DNA of 64,000 bases, from the NCBI GenBank assembly GCA_024642245.1, contig JAHEBM010000001.1, positions 1 to 64,000 on the forward strand, given 5' to 3'. How positions within the stretch are numbered: the stretch's first letter is position 1; every line of letters begins with the position of its first letter. This document shows, piece after piece, positions 53,019-62,308 of the stretch. Source of the stretch: Haliea sp. GTDB taxonomy: Bacteria > Pseudomonadota > Gammaproteobacteria > Pseudomonadales > Halieaceae. The notes beneath the pieces were generated by a model. That model ran no database searches. It was given only the letters and a program-made list of their open reading frames with translations, and was not told the DNA's origin. A program made the position numbers and the translations under genes.

Positions 53019-54212
53019 ATGACAGCTGACAATGAACAGGCCATTCGTGCGCTGATTGGGGCAGCGCTTGCAACAGCCCAACGCGGCGACGCCCGGGCTG
53101 CCAGGGAGATGCTGGAAGAAGCCCAGCGCAGTCATCCGCTGGATCTCAATATAAAGCTCAACCTGGCGGCCGTGCGCAGAAACCTCAACGATTTCAAGGG
53201 AGCGCTGACTACCCTTGACACAATCCTCAGCATGGACCCGTACCACTTCCTGGCCCTGCTATCAAAAGGAGCCTTGCTGGAGCAAATGGACTCCCGGCGA
53301 CAGGCCGCGGTTATCTACCGCAACGCCCTGAAGCTGGCGCCACCTGAGGACATGACACCGCCCGCGCTTGCCGAGCCTATTCGCCGCGCCCGTGCAGTTG
53401 TAGCCGAACAGGCTGAGGCTCTGCGCCACCACCTGCGAGATCGGCTCGGGGGTTTATTGCAGGAGCATGCCGGGCAGGCTCTGGCACGTTTCGAGGAGAG
53501 CCTCGATGTGCTGGCGGGAACCGCGCGAGTATACAATGCCGAGCCGGTGCAACTGCATATTCCCCGGCTACCGGCCATACCGTTTTTTGATCGCGATTAT
53601 TTCCCCTGGCTGCCACAGTTGGAGGCGGCCACCGATATCATTCGGGCAGAATTAATGACGCTGCTGGATGAAGGCATGCCCGGTTTCGCCCCCTATGTTC
53701 AATACCCTCCGGGGACCCCGGAAAACCAGTTCGCAGCGCTCAATAACTCCCGGTCGTGGAGCTCCCTCTGGCTGTGGAAGGATGGCAAGCCACAGCGAGA
53801 ACCACTGGCCCGATGCCCACGCACGGCCGCTGTGCTGGAAGAAATTCCCATGGCCGACCAACCGGGTTTCGCGCCGACTGCCGTGTTCTCCGCCCTGGCG
53901 CCGCACACACGCATTCCCCCGCACACCGGCTCAACCAATTCCCGACTGCTGGTACACCTGCCCCTCGTTTTGCCAGGCAAAGCAGGCTTTCGGGTGGGCA
54001 ACGATGCCCGTGAGTGGAAAATGGGAGAAGCCTGGGTGTTCGACGATACGATCGAGCACGAGGCCTGGAATGATGCGGACGAAACCCGGGTAATCATGAT
54101 ATTCGACACCTGGAACCCGTTATTATCGGCCGCTGAACGCGAACTGATCTCGGCGCTGCTGCGGGAGCACTCCCAATGGCTGGGGCATTTACCCTCGCCT
54201 GGACTGGCTTAA
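53019..54212 (+). CDS. TPR-fused aspartyl/asparaginyl beta-hydroxylase-type dioxygenase
   Basis: A 397-residue protein. TPR-like helices fill about residues 5-110, an amphipathic linker follows, and the C-terminal 180 residues form an AspH/LpxO-type iron/2-oxoglutarate oxygenase: H302 (PHTGSTNSRLLVHL), H347 (IEHEAWNDADETR) and R357. It should hydroxylate Asp/Asn residues in a protein or a lipid acyl chain; there is no signal peptide, so it acts in the cytoplasm. It ends within 4 bases of the convergent sulfotransferase stop. Confidence 0.85.
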   Translation: MTADNEQAIRALIGAALATAQRGDARAAREMLEEAQRSHPLDLNIKLNLAAVRRNLNDFKGALTTLDTILSMDPYHFLALLSKGALLEQMDSRRQAAVIYRNALKLAPPEDMTPPALAEPIRRARAVVAEQAEALRHHLRDRLGGLLQEHAGQALARFEESLDVLAGTARVYNAEPVQLHIPRLPAIPFFDRDYFPWLPQLEAATDIIRAELMTLLDEGMPGFAPYVQYPPGTPENQFAALNNSRSWSSLWLWKDGKPQREPLARCPRTAAVLEEIPMADQPGFAPTAVFSALAPHTRIPPHTGSTNSRLLVHLPLVLPGKAGFRVGNDAREWKMGEAWVFDDTIEHEAWNDADETRVIMIFDTWNPLLSAAERELISALLREHSQWLGHLPSPGLA

Positions 54213-55783
54213 CCCGCTACAAGGCCCGCTTCCTGCAGCCGTTCTCGCACCCCGTCGAAGCCACTTCCCGCCCGCCGCCAGGCACCTATGGATTCAGCGT
54301 TGACCGGGTTTCTGACCTGCATGGCGCTGGCTGTCATCGAAGGATTGTCCTGCTCGTGGAAATTCAACACCGCGTGCTCCCAGGGTAATCCGCACCAGTC
54401 AAGCACTCGCCTGGCCTGTTCCTCCGGCGCCTGTACCAACCGCTCGTAACTGACGTCGAGGATCCTGCCCGGAAGCACCTGGTGCCAGTGGTCCATGTGT
54501 TTGCGGTAGCTGATGAAGTAATCAACCAATTCGTCAAGTTGGTAAGAATACGAATAGGCGCGGAAAAACAGCGTCTTGTAGATCGCGTAGCAGGTATCCA
54601 GCGGGTCGCGAGTGAGGTGGACCAGCCTTGCTTGGGGCAGCGCCGCCAGGATATAGCCGCAGTAGAGGAAATTATAGGGAAGCTTGTCGATGAAGCGCGG
54701 ACTGTCGCCGGCCAGTTGTCGCGCGGCCGCCACATAGCGCCGCCCCAACTCCCGGAAGTCCAGTCTCAATGACAAATCGGTACCCGACCCAGTGCGCGAA
54801 TCCGACGCCTGGGCGATTCGCATCATGTCGTTGAAAAGCATCGGAAAATCAGTGAACTCACCGATCGATACCGCCTGAGAGTGACTGCCAAGCATGCGTT
54901 CAACCAGTGTGGTACCCGTACGCGGCATGCCGATGACAAATATCGGGCTTTCGTCCTCGAATCCACGCCCCAGCGACTCGTAGGCCTGCCGGGTAAAGTG
55001 CCTGCGAATGGCCTCCTGCGAGGCCAGCTCCGACGCCGCATCGTAGGGCAGGGTTTTGCGAAAAGCCTCGGCACCTCGCTCCAGTGCGGCGAAGGATTCC
55101 TCGTACTGCATCAGGTCCTCGAGTTCCTTGGCCAGGGCAAAATTAGCGGCCGTCACCATATTGGCTTGCAACGAGGTTTGCTGCAGCCGCTGTTGCAGAT
55201 CCGCCACGTGATTGTGCCCCGCGCTCTGGGTACGAAGCGCAGAACGCAAGTGCACTGCGCCAGAGTGCGAGGGCTCTTTTTGCAACAGCTCCTCGATATG
55301 TTGTTCTGCCTCATCCGGCAAGTTAAGGTGAAATTCCGATAAGGCCAGGTCATAGAGTATCCCCGAACTTTCCGGTAACGTTTCGTGCGCCCGCAACAGC
55401 CATGCCCTGGCTTCCCGAAGGTCATGGCAATCACTGAAAAGGCGTGCCACGGTCCGCAGCTGCCATTCTTCCGGACCCACCAATTCTGCCGCAGCGCGCG
55501 CCGTCGCCAGGGCTGCGCCACGCTGGCCGTCATTGAACAAAAGCTCTGCTTTGCGTAAGAGCACCGGCACATTGCGGTCGCCAGCGGGCACAGTCTCAAG
55601 ACACCGGAGGGCGGCACCACGATCGCCGTTCATACTGGCGGCATCCGCGGCAAACAGGTGTACCACCGGATGGCCCGGGTATTGCGCCAACAAGCTTTTT
55701 GCGAGTTCCAGGGCCTCTCCCAATTGCCCTGAACGCAATAGCTGCGAACCCCTGTCCAGCTGGCGCTGCAAGGTATTACTCAC
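54209..55783 (-). CDS. TPR-fused sulfotransferase
   Basis: A 524-residue protein with TPR-like repeats in about residues 5-245 and a sulfotransferase domain in about 275-515. The PAPS 5'-phosphosulfate loop GMPRTGTT is at 285-292, and a later LVHLTRDPLDTCYAI holds the 3'-phosphate-binding region. It should transfer sulfate from PAPS to a hydroxyl or Tyr of an unknown acceptor. It starts 29 bases after the stop of the 2OG oxygenase gene on the same strand and is likely co-transcribed. Confidence 0.86.
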   Translation of the reverse strand: MSNTLQRQLDRGSQLLRSGQLGEALELAKSLLAQYPGHPVVHLFAADAASMNGDRGAALRCLETVPAGDRNVPVLLRKAELLFNDGQRGAALATARAAAELVGPEEWQLRTVARLFSDCHDLREARAWLLRAHETLPESSGILYDLALSEFHLNLPDEAEQHIEELLQKEPSHSGAVHLRSALRTQSAGHNHVADLQQRLQQTSLQANMVTAANFALAKELEDLMQYEESFAALERGAEAFRKTLPYDAASELASQEAIRRHFTRQAYESLGRGFEDESPIFVIGMPRTGTTLVERMLGSHSQAVSIGEFTDFPMLFNDMMRIAQASDSRTGSGTDLSLRLDFRELGRRYVAAARQLAGDSPRFIDKLPYNFLYCGYILAALPQARLVHLTRDPLDTCYAIYKTLFFRAYSYSYQLDELVDYFISYRKHMDHWHQVLPGRILDVSYERLVQAPEEQARRVLDWCGLPWEHAVLNFHEQDNPSMTASAMQVRNPVNAESIGAWRRAGSGFDGVRERLQEAGLVAG

Positions 55784-55812
55784 TTCCGAGTCTCCATTTT
55801 CCAGTGGTAAAT

Positions 55813-57651
55813 TTACGCTTCGGGTACCAGGTCAAAAGCTACGGTAATCCGCGGCTGTTGCGATACGAACGGTACTGTACCGTGCCACATATAAGAAGGG
55901 AACAGCACCAGGGTGCCAACCTGGGGTCGAACGATACGCTGTGGCGGTAGTTCCATACCCAGCGGGACGCCAAACTGAATATGACCGGCATGATCATCGC
56001 CCTGGCCTGTCTCGTCGGGCAGGGCGATATACAGTGCTGAACTGATCCAGCCCTCCGGATGCATATGATTGGTGTGAAAGCCTTCGCTGCTCAGGCGGAC
56101 CGACCAGGCGCCTGAAAAAACCACGCTATCGCCGCCTGGACTACCCGGACGCCGACCCCAGAACGGGTGTTGCGGATCCTCCGGGAACTCGGCCAGGACA
56201 GAGCCCACGGCGAGGCGAATTTGTTGCTCCAGCACCCGCAGTAAAACGTGCTTGTGCCTGAACAAATGACCGTTGGTCTGGGTGCCTCCGCGCAGGGTCT
56301 GTTCTATGGGGTGGGCCTTTGTCCGGTGCATTGCCTCAAGGCACTGTTGCACTTCGTGAAAAAAACCGGCCCTGTCGGCAAAGCTATCGGGCACTGGAAC
56401 AGCTACCGGTTTGACCATGCGCTCGTAATCCATCAGCCAGGCTCCCCGCGGGTCGCCGAGCAGTTGCCAGGCCGTGCCGCGATAGGCCCAGGCGAGCTGG
56501 TCATAGCGGTTCAGATCAAGCACTTCAGCGCACAGTTTTTCGGCATGGGCCGGATCCCCGCTGGACAGCAAATGCTCGGCAAAACCCAGCTTGCAGCCGA
56601 CGTGCCGTGGGTATTTGGCAATCAGTCGGCTGAATTTTTCCGTGGCCTGCGCGGCCGCTCCGTCGTGCACGGCAGCCAGGGCCTCGAGCAGCCGTATCCC
56701 GGGGGTGTCGGGACACCCGCGCGCAAATGCTTCAGCGACGGCGGCACGGCATTCATCTTGCCTGCCAAGCCTGTTCAACAACTGGCCCAGGGTTTCCCAC
56801 AGGGCGGCATTCGTTGGATAGCGCTGCGCCGCCTGCGCCAGCATCCCGGTAGGGTCTCCCTCGGCGCCTGCTTCCCAGTACAGCCGCGCCCGGGTCCGCT
56901 GCAGAACCGGATCCTGCGGATACCGGGCCACGCCAGCGTTCGCACAGTCCAAGGCCCGCTCCATGTCACCCGCCTCCAACAGGGCTTCCGCCTGGTTGCG
57001 ATATAGATCCGGCGCCTCGAAGCCATTAATGCGGGCGGATTCGTAGGCCCCGGCGGCCTCGGGAAACTCACATTCCTGGCGCAGCAGCTGGGCCAGGGAG
57101 TACAGCAACCGGGGTGCAGCAGGTTGGTGGCGCAGTCCGGCGCGACACGCGGCGATCGCGGCTGCGGCATCACCACGCTTCTGCTCGATGGCGGCGAGCA
57201 GTTCCCAGCCAGCCGGGTAGTCCGGTGCCAGCCGGGTGACTTTCAGGGCACAGCGGGCCGCCTCTTCCTGTGCCCCGGTTTTATGCAGTGTCAGGCCCAG
57301 GCCATGCCAGGCGGGCACAAAATCCGGTGCCAGCTTTACTGCTTTTCGCAGGCGCTTGTGTGCCTCCTGGTCGCGTCCCTGGCTGCGCAGAAAATTGCCG
57401 TAATTGACCAGGATATCGGCCCGGCGCGGTGCACTCGACAAACTCTGCAGGAACAGTTTTTCGGCTTCCGCCGGTTGCCCGCTATGCAGCATCACCCTGG
57501 ACAGCAGGTGCAGGGCATCGGGTTGGCCTGGCGTGTGCGCCAGCACCTTGCGGCACAGCGCGGCGGCCTCCTCTGGCTGCCCGGCCTGCAGCCTGGCCGC
57601 TGCCTGCTGCAGTGCCGCGCCCAGCTGTGCTGCGGTGTCAGTAGGTTTCAC
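55813..57651 (-). CDS. TPR-fused 2OG-Fe(II) oxygenase
   Basis: A 612-residue protein: TPR-like repeats over about residues 5-400, then a 2-oxoglutarate/iron oxygenase domain in the last 150-200 residues. Candidate iron ligands are H531 and E533 in HMHPEGW and H590 in YMWHGTV; R601 would bind 2-oxoglutarate. This resembles the putative 2OG-FeII_Oxy_5 group. Start is GTG 57651. It lies downstream of the receptor's double-hairpin terminator and so probably has its own promoter. Confidence 0.8.
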   Translation of the reverse strand: MKPTDTAAQLGAALQQAAARLQAGQPEEAAALCRKVLAHTPGQPDALHLLSRVMLHSGQPAEAEKLFLQSLSSAPRRADILVNYGNFLRSQGRDQEAHKRLRKAVKLAPDFVPAWHGLGLTLHKTGAQEEAARCALKVTRLAPDYPAGWELLAAIEQKRGDAAAAIAACRAGLRHQPAAPRLLYSLAQLLRQECEFPEAAGAYESARINGFEAPDLYRNQAEALLEAGDMERALDCANAGVARYPQDPVLQRTRARLYWEAGAEGDPTGMLAQAAQRYPTNAALWETLGQLLNRLGRQDECRAAVAEAFARGCPDTPGIRLLEALAAVHDGAAAQATEKFSRLIAKYPRHVGCKLGFAEHLLSSGDPAHAEKLCAEVLDLNRYDQLAWAYRGTAWQLLGDPRGAWLMDYERMVKPVAVPVPDSFADRAGFFHEVQQCLEAMHRTKAHPIEQTLRGGTQTNGHLFRHKHVLLRVLEQQIRLAVGSVLAEFPEDPQHPFWGRRPGSPGGDSVVFSGAWSVRLSSEGFHTNHMHPEGWISSALYIALPDETGQGDDHAGHIQFGVPLGMELPPQRIVRPQVGTLVLFPSYMWHGTVPFVSQQPRITVAFDLVPEA

Positions 57652-57742
57652 AACGTTATTTGTCGATCATATTTGGCTGGAGAAGAGCGCGAAATTATCG
57701 CATAAAACGCCGCAACAGGCGCAAGGCATGCAAAAAAGGCAT

Positions 57743-57799
57743 AAAAAAGGCGGGCAATGCCCGCCTTGTAAGGGTAGTTGGGTGGGGCGAACCCCACCC
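57743..57799 (-). terminator. Double-hairpin terminator of the TonB-dependent receptor gene
   Basis: Just past the receptor stop there are two perfect hairpins on the reverse strand. The first, 57780-57799, has an eight-base GGGTGGGG/CCCCACCC stem and a four-base loop. The second has AAGGCGGGC (reverse strand) pairing with GCCCGCCTT around a three-base loop, from 57767 to 57747, followed by six T residues. Transcription of the receptor should end here. Confidence 0.88.
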
Positions 57800-57807
57800 T
57801 GGACACA

Positions 57808-60690
57808 CTAGAACTTCAGGGTTGCACCAAGATACAGGTACTGGCCCAGGACATCGTACATGTTCGGGTAGGTATTACCGTTTTCCCGCAAAGTTACACC
57901 CTGGGAGATGTACTCAGGCTCTTCGTCAAAGACGTTGTTGATACCGCCGCGAACAGTCGCCCATTCGGTAACGTCCCAGCTGGCTGCCAGGTCGATGTAG
58001 TTCACCGCATCCGGATTATTCGGCGGATTGCTGGTCTGGGTCTGCTTATAAGAATCAACATAGCGCCAGTTCAGGTTAAGTGTGACATCCCAGGGCGTGG
58101 CCCAGGTTGCCGACGAGCGAGCAGCCCACTCAGGCGTGGGCGTACCGCAGGAGCCGCCATAGAGGCCAGCACAGTCTATCGCGCCAGCACCCTTGTACTC
58201 TTCCTGTTCCCAGCTGTCCACGTAGCCGACCACCGTGCCGAACAACATACTACCCCAACTGCCCATCTCGAGATCGTAGCTGGCCTCGATATCGACGCCC
58301 TTCACCTGGAAGTAGCCGATGTTATCCGACAGCGCCTGGACACCAGCGGTTGGCCCGGCGTTACCCAGCCACAACGAGTCGTTGGTGGTACGGAATACCT
58401 TGTCGCAGAAAGTATCGTTCTCGATACACTGGGTCAGGGTGGTTTCCGCTTCGATTTCGGTAATCGCATCCTCCACCTTGATGTCGTAGTAGTCCATGCT
58501 CAGGGTCAGGCCGTCGAGGAAGTCGGGAGTGAAAACGAAACCCACGGTATAGGTATCGGACTCTTCCGGCGACAGCTCGGTGTTACCACCGACCAGGGTG
58601 TTGTATTGCGCTGCGGGTGAATCAGTCGGACCGCCTGCATCCCAGATACGCTGGCTGACGCCGCTGCGGGCACACTGTTCAAAGGTGTAACCGCGTCCGC
58701 TCTTACCGTCGACAACACCACTACAGGGGTCATTGTCCATGGCGAACAGGCTGCCCTGCTGCGGCTGGTACAGGTCTACAATATTAGGCGCCCGCACCGC
58801 GCGGTTGAACCCGCCGCGGAACATGATGGCGTCATTAATCGCCCAGGTACCGGCGATCTTGTAGGTGTCGGTGTTGTAATCGGCGTACTCGGAATAACGG
58901 TAGCCGAGGTCCAGGGACATCAACTTGGCCCAATCCTTGCCCTCAACCAGCGGAATATTGGCTTCGGCAAAGACTTCCGTCACATCGTATCCACCGTCCA
59001 CGGGAACCAGGGGCGCGGTAATGCCGCCAACCACGCCCGCTTGCGCGGCATCATCTGGATCATACTTGAGGTTTTCGTCGCGGTACTCGGCGCCGACTAC
59101 CACCACGATGCCGCTTTCGGCCCAGGGTAGCTTGATGCCGTAGTCACCCAGGTCACCCTGGACGTACCCGGTGGCTACTTCCTGGTCGGTGCTGCCTGTC
59201 TCGTAGTAAGTCTGGGAATAATAGGCCACCTGCTCCGGGGTTACGCCACCTTCCTGCCAGATATTCCAGGGTACACAGCCTGCCGCCGTCGAGTCCAGAC
59301 AGACAATGTTGCCATCGGCGTCGGTGGTCGCCTTGAGCGCAATGTTGGACTTGCGCACATCCTGGTAGTTGCCGTTCCGGGTGTTCATATTGACTTCGGC
59401 GTACTGGTAGGACACATCGTAACGCCAGGTGTCGTTGATCTCGCCACGGGCGCCGAAAACCCCGCGGAAGCTGTCGTGCTTCAGCTCGCCGAAGCGCGGG
59501 CCGCCTTCCACGTTACGCCGGCCAAAAATTACACCCACGATGTCGTCACCGGAGCAACCGATGGCCCCGCGTTGCTGGTCCGACAGCAGGGGGTTGTCGC
59601 AGTTTACGGTCATGCCGTCGTCATAGAAAATACCGGCGGGGCCAAACTGAGTTGTTGAGTCGTCGTTCATGTACATCAGCTGGGTATAGGCCTCGACATG
59701 CTCGTTGATATCGTAGTGGCCCATGGCGCCCAGGTTGTAGCGCTTGTCGGGACGCTGGTAGTAGCTCGGGGCGGCAAAGTTGAAGGGCGCGCCTGAACCC
59801 TCTACCAGCTCGTTACCCTCTACGTGGGTAAGGGCATCGTACCCGTCGGGTTCGAAGTAGAAGCTACCGGAAGCGTTGGTGCCAGAACCAAGGCAGCGCA
59901 GGGATCCGTCCGAAACCACACGGACCGCACATGTAGAGTAGTCGCGTGAGTCCTGGGTAATACCTTCGATCTTGCGGTAGGTGCCGTAGGCGGTGATGTT
60001 GCCGCGGCCGTTGTCGAAGTTCCCGCCCATGATAAGGGACAAGTCATTCATATCGCCGTCGTTGACGGTGTCGGTCGGGACGGAAGTGCCCTGCGCCACG
60101 GTGGCTTTTGCCGGGGCGTTGCCACTGTTGTCATGACGGTATTGGGAAGTCTGGTAATCCAGGCTAACGCCCTCGAAATCGTCCACCATGATAAAGTTGA
60201 TAACACCCGCGACGGCATCGGAGCCATAGGTGGAGGATGCACCACCGGTCAGTACCTCAACGCGCTTCACCAATTGCATCGGGATAAAGTTCAGGTCAGG
60301 GCCGGATTCATCGGAAGTCGGCGAATTGATCGGCAGGCGCTTGCCATCGACCAGCACCAGGGTCCGGCTGACGCCGAGGTTGCGCAACTGGACGGTCGCT
60401 GTTCCCTCGGCCTCGATGGCCTGCCCGGCCCCCTGGTCGATAGAAATCTGTGGCAGCGAGGACAGTACGTCCTCTACCCGGGTAACACCCGAGAAAGCGA
60501 GCTGTTCCTGGTCGAGTTGCTGTACCGGGCTGGCACTGACTAGGTTGAGCCGCTGGATACGCGAACCGGTTACAACAACTTCTTCGAGCTGATTTGCGCT
60601 GGATTCCTGTGCATGCGCTGGCATAAACGTCAAAGACGATAGTCCTAGCGCAGCGCTAACCGCTATGGAAAGCTGAGACTTTCTCACCAT
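57808..60690 (-). CDS. TonB-dependent outer-membrane receptor
   Basis: A 960-residue receptor. A signal peptide (SIAVSAALGLSSLTFMPAHA, cleaved after AHA) is followed by a TonB-box-like EEVVVTG, a plug domain (about 35-170; LVLVDGKRLP, VEVLTGGASSTYGSDAVAGVIN) and a long beta-barrel ending in the outer-membrane signature Phe (LGATLKF). ATG 60690 has AAGGGG upstream. The ligand is unknown; the size and plug style match receptors for carbohydrates, peptides or other large molecules rather than simple ferric siderophore ones. A conserved palindrome lies upstream. Confidence 0.92.
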   Translation of the reverse strand: MVRKSQLSIAVSAALGLSSLTFMPAHAQESSANQLEEVVVTGSRIQRLNLVSASPVQQLDQEQLAFSGVTRVEDVLSSLPQISIDQGAGQAIEAEGTATVQLRNLGVSRTLVLVDGKRLPINSPTSDESGPDLNFIPMQLVKRVEVLTGGASSTYGSDAVAGVINFIMVDDFEGVSLDYQTSQYRHDNSGNAPAKATVAQGTSVPTDTVNDGDMNDLSLIMGGNFDNGRGNITAYGTYRKIEGITQDSRDYSTCAVRVVSDGSLRCLGSGTNASGSFYFEPDGYDALTHVEGNELVEGSGAPFNFAAPSYYQRPDKRYNLGAMGHYDINEHVEAYTQLMYMNDDSTTQFGPAGIFYDDGMTVNCDNPLLSDQQRGAIGCSGDDIVGVIFGRRNVEGGPRFGELKHDSFRGVFGARGEINDTWRYDVSYQYAEVNMNTRNGNYQDVRKSNIALKATTDADGNIVCLDSTAAGCVPWNIWQEGGVTPEQVAYYSQTYYETGSTDQEVATGYVQGDLGDYGIKLPWAESGIVVVVGAEYRDENLKYDPDDAAQAGVVGGITAPLVPVDGGYDVTEVFAEANIPLVEGKDWAKLMSLDLGYRYSEYADYNTDTYKIAGTWAINDAIMFRGGFNRAVRAPNIVDLYQPQQGSLFAMDNDPCSGVVDGKSGRGYTFEQCARSGVSQRIWDAGGPTDSPAAQYNTLVGGNTELSPEESDTYTVGFVFTPDFLDGLTLSMDYYDIKVEDAITEIEAETTLTQCIENDTFCDKVFRTTNDSLWLGNAGPTAGVQALSDNIGYFQVKGVDIEASYDLEMGSWGSMLFGTVVGYVDSWEQEEYKGAGAIDCAGLYGGSCGTPTPEWAARSSATWATPWDVTLNLNWRYVDSYKQTQTSNPPNNPDAVNYIDLAASWDVTEWATVRGGINNVFDEEPEYISQGVTLRENGNTYPNMYDVLGQYLYLGATLKF

Positions 60691-60745
60691 GGTATTTCCC
60701 CTTGTGTTTATAAGTTTGTGCAATCTTCTTGCGGAAGTTGCGTAG

Positions 60746-60765
60746 CCGAACTTTATAAGATTCGG
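60746..60765. promoter_or_regulatory. Near-perfect palindrome in the receptor promoter region
   Basis: CCGAA and TTCGG arms flank a TTTATAA core; 16 of 20 positions are symmetric. Read on the reverse strand the core gives TATAAA, a plausible -10 box about 60 bases before the receptor start codon. A dimeric regulator could therefore cover the promoter. The sequence TATAAA occurs again nearer the gene (reverse strand of about 60704-60710). Confidence 0.5.
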
Positions 60766-60873
60766 TCTGGCAAATCTCCCGATGGGCGCATTTTTGCATA
60801 GAATTCACGCTTTTAAACCCCCCCTAAAGGAGTATTACCGTGAATATCTTGGAGACAAATACAAAGATAGGTT

Positions 60874-61338
60874 TTATTTTAGCCGCTTCACCTGGATGGT
60901 TTTGCCGTTCTCAATTAGCTCCATCCGAAAAAATCCCATGAAATTCTGGGTAATACGCACTTCGGGGTGGCTCCCGGTATAGCGGTACTTGCCCGCATAC
61001 CGCTGCTTCCAGACCTGTCCATTTTCCAGCGCAAAGATCGTATCTCCCGACCAGCCCCTGAACGGTTGCTGGATCACGGATGTGATTACCTGCTCCTGCG
61101 CTGCCTTTTGCACTTCCTCGTCGCTTGCAATCAGCGCCACCGCGTCCTCCGCGGTATACCTGATCAGGAACCGGTCAAGAGCCTCCAGCTCAGCCGGGCT
61201 CAGCTTATCCAGCCCAGCCGCCTGGTATTCCCCGGGGGACATCAGTGCCTTGATGCCCGGGAACGTGCCGCTTTCCTCCGCCAGCAAAGATGGACTGGCA
61301 AGGGCCACACACAACAGGGGATACGCCAGCATCTTCAT
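60874..61338 (-). CDS. Secreted hypothetical protein
   Basis: A 154-residue protein with a signal peptide (MLAYPLLCVALASPSLLA) and a soluble domain. The central helices LSPAELEALDRFLIRYTAEDAVALI are followed by a strand-rich end with WKQRYAGKYRYTGSHPEVRI. I do not recognise the family. Its ATG at 61338 overlaps the stop of the alpha/beta hydrolase gene, so it is translated after it and probably works in the same process. In-frame codons further upstream lie within the hydrolase gene. Confidence 0.7.
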   Translation of the reverse strand: MKMLAYPLLCVALASPSLLAEESGTFPGIKALMSPGEYQAAGLDKLSPAELEALDRFLIRYTAEDAVALIASDEEVQKAAQEQVITSVIQQPFRGWSGDTIFALENGQVWKQRYAGKYRYTGSHPEVRITQNFMGFFRMELIENGKTIQVKRLK

Positions 61339-62297
61339 CGAATTATCTCTTTGGGATTGGGAGAGCCATTTTGGAGCGCCAGCCATACGCCCACACTATC
61401 GAGATATTGCCGGCGCAGCAACGCGGTTTCGTTGGCCAGCTGGTGCCCTGCCCCGGGCAGCAGCACGACCTGGCTGCCGGGAAACAGCTTTTGGTAGAGC
61501 GGCAGGTTGTAACGCCAGTCCACGGTTCGGTCGGCATCGCCCTGCACAATCAGTGCGGGCCCGACGCCGAGATCAGCGGTGGGCAGCGCCGCCTGCCACC
61601 GTCGCAGGGCAGTTACCCAACGCACGGGCAGCCTGCGGCTCTGCAGTGGGTCGCTGCGCAGGAACGCCTGGAATTCCACGTCGGTTGAATTGGGGACAAA
61701 TGTGCGCTTGACGCTGTCGACGAAAGGGCGCAACAGTGAGTGCGCCAGCCGACCGCCGCGCCACCCCAGCGGCCGCACGAGCGGCGCCAGCAGCACCGCG
61801 GCAAAGAAGGGCCACGGGTACTGGCGCGCATACTCAACCAGTGCGGCACAGCCGGTGGACTGCGCCATCACCCACAGCGGCAGGCGCGGCAGGTCCCCCG
61901 CCTCGAGTACCGCCCGAATAGCCCGGCCGTAATCGGCGAAATCATCGATGACCGCGGGCTCTCCGGAGGACAGGCCGTGGCCCGGCAGGTCAAAGATCAG
62001 CACATTGCAATCCTGGGACAGGCCGTATTCGATAAGCTTGCCAAACAGGCCGCTGTGATCGAAATAGCCGTGCACCAGCAGCAAATTGCGGGTCGCATCT
62101 CGCTGCAGCCAGCGGTGCACGGCCAGGGTGAAACCGCCGGAAGGCACCGCGCCAAGCCGGTATTGGAGGCCCGGGCGGCCCGCACTGAAATCAATACCGT
62201 AATAGCGACAGAATTCCCGTTGCAGGGGCGTGGTGCCCCTCGCCGCGGAAAACGCTGGCAACCCGGTTCGCAGTTTCTGCAGTTGCCCCGGTGTCAA
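61335..62297 (-). CDS. Alpha/beta-hydrolase
   Basis: A 320-residue alpha/beta-fold hydrolase of the monoacylglycerol-lipase-like type: LLLVHGYFDHSGLF (oxyanion region), FDLPGHGLSSG, the nucleophile Ser in AQSTGCAAL, Asp in GDADRTVDW and His in GAGHQL. The usual G-x-S-x-G elbow reads A-Q-S-T-G. The start is a TTG 12 bases past the aldolase stop; no better start is apparent. It is followed by the coupled secreted protein. Substrate unknown. Confidence 0.78.
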   Translation of the reverse strand: MTPGQLQKLRTGLPAFSAARGTTPLQREFCRYYGIDFSAGRPGLQYRLGAVPSGGFTLAVHRWLQRDATRNLLLVHGYFDHSGLFGKLIEYGLSQDCNVLIFDLPGHGLSSGEPAVIDDFADYGRAIRAVLEAGDLPRLPLWVMAQSTGCAALVEYARQYPWPFFAAVLLAPLVRPLGWRGGRLAHSLLRPFVDSVKRTFVPNSTDVEFQAFLRSDPLQSRRLPVRWVTALRRWQAALPTADLGVGPALIVQGDADRTVDWRYNLPLYQKLFPGSQVVLLPGAGHQLANETALLRRQYLDSVGVWLALQNGSPNPKEIIR

Positions 62298-62308
62298 GAT
62301 GTCGGGGC

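Noticed and set aside
54881-55342. 153-codon forward frame opposite the sulfotransferase
   Set aside because: Antisense to the P-loop region of the sulfotransferase; composition is that of a complementary shadow.
57778-58620. 280-codon forward frame opposite the receptor gene
   Set aside because: Begins inside the terminator hairpins and mirrors the receptor's barrel codons; no recognisable motif.
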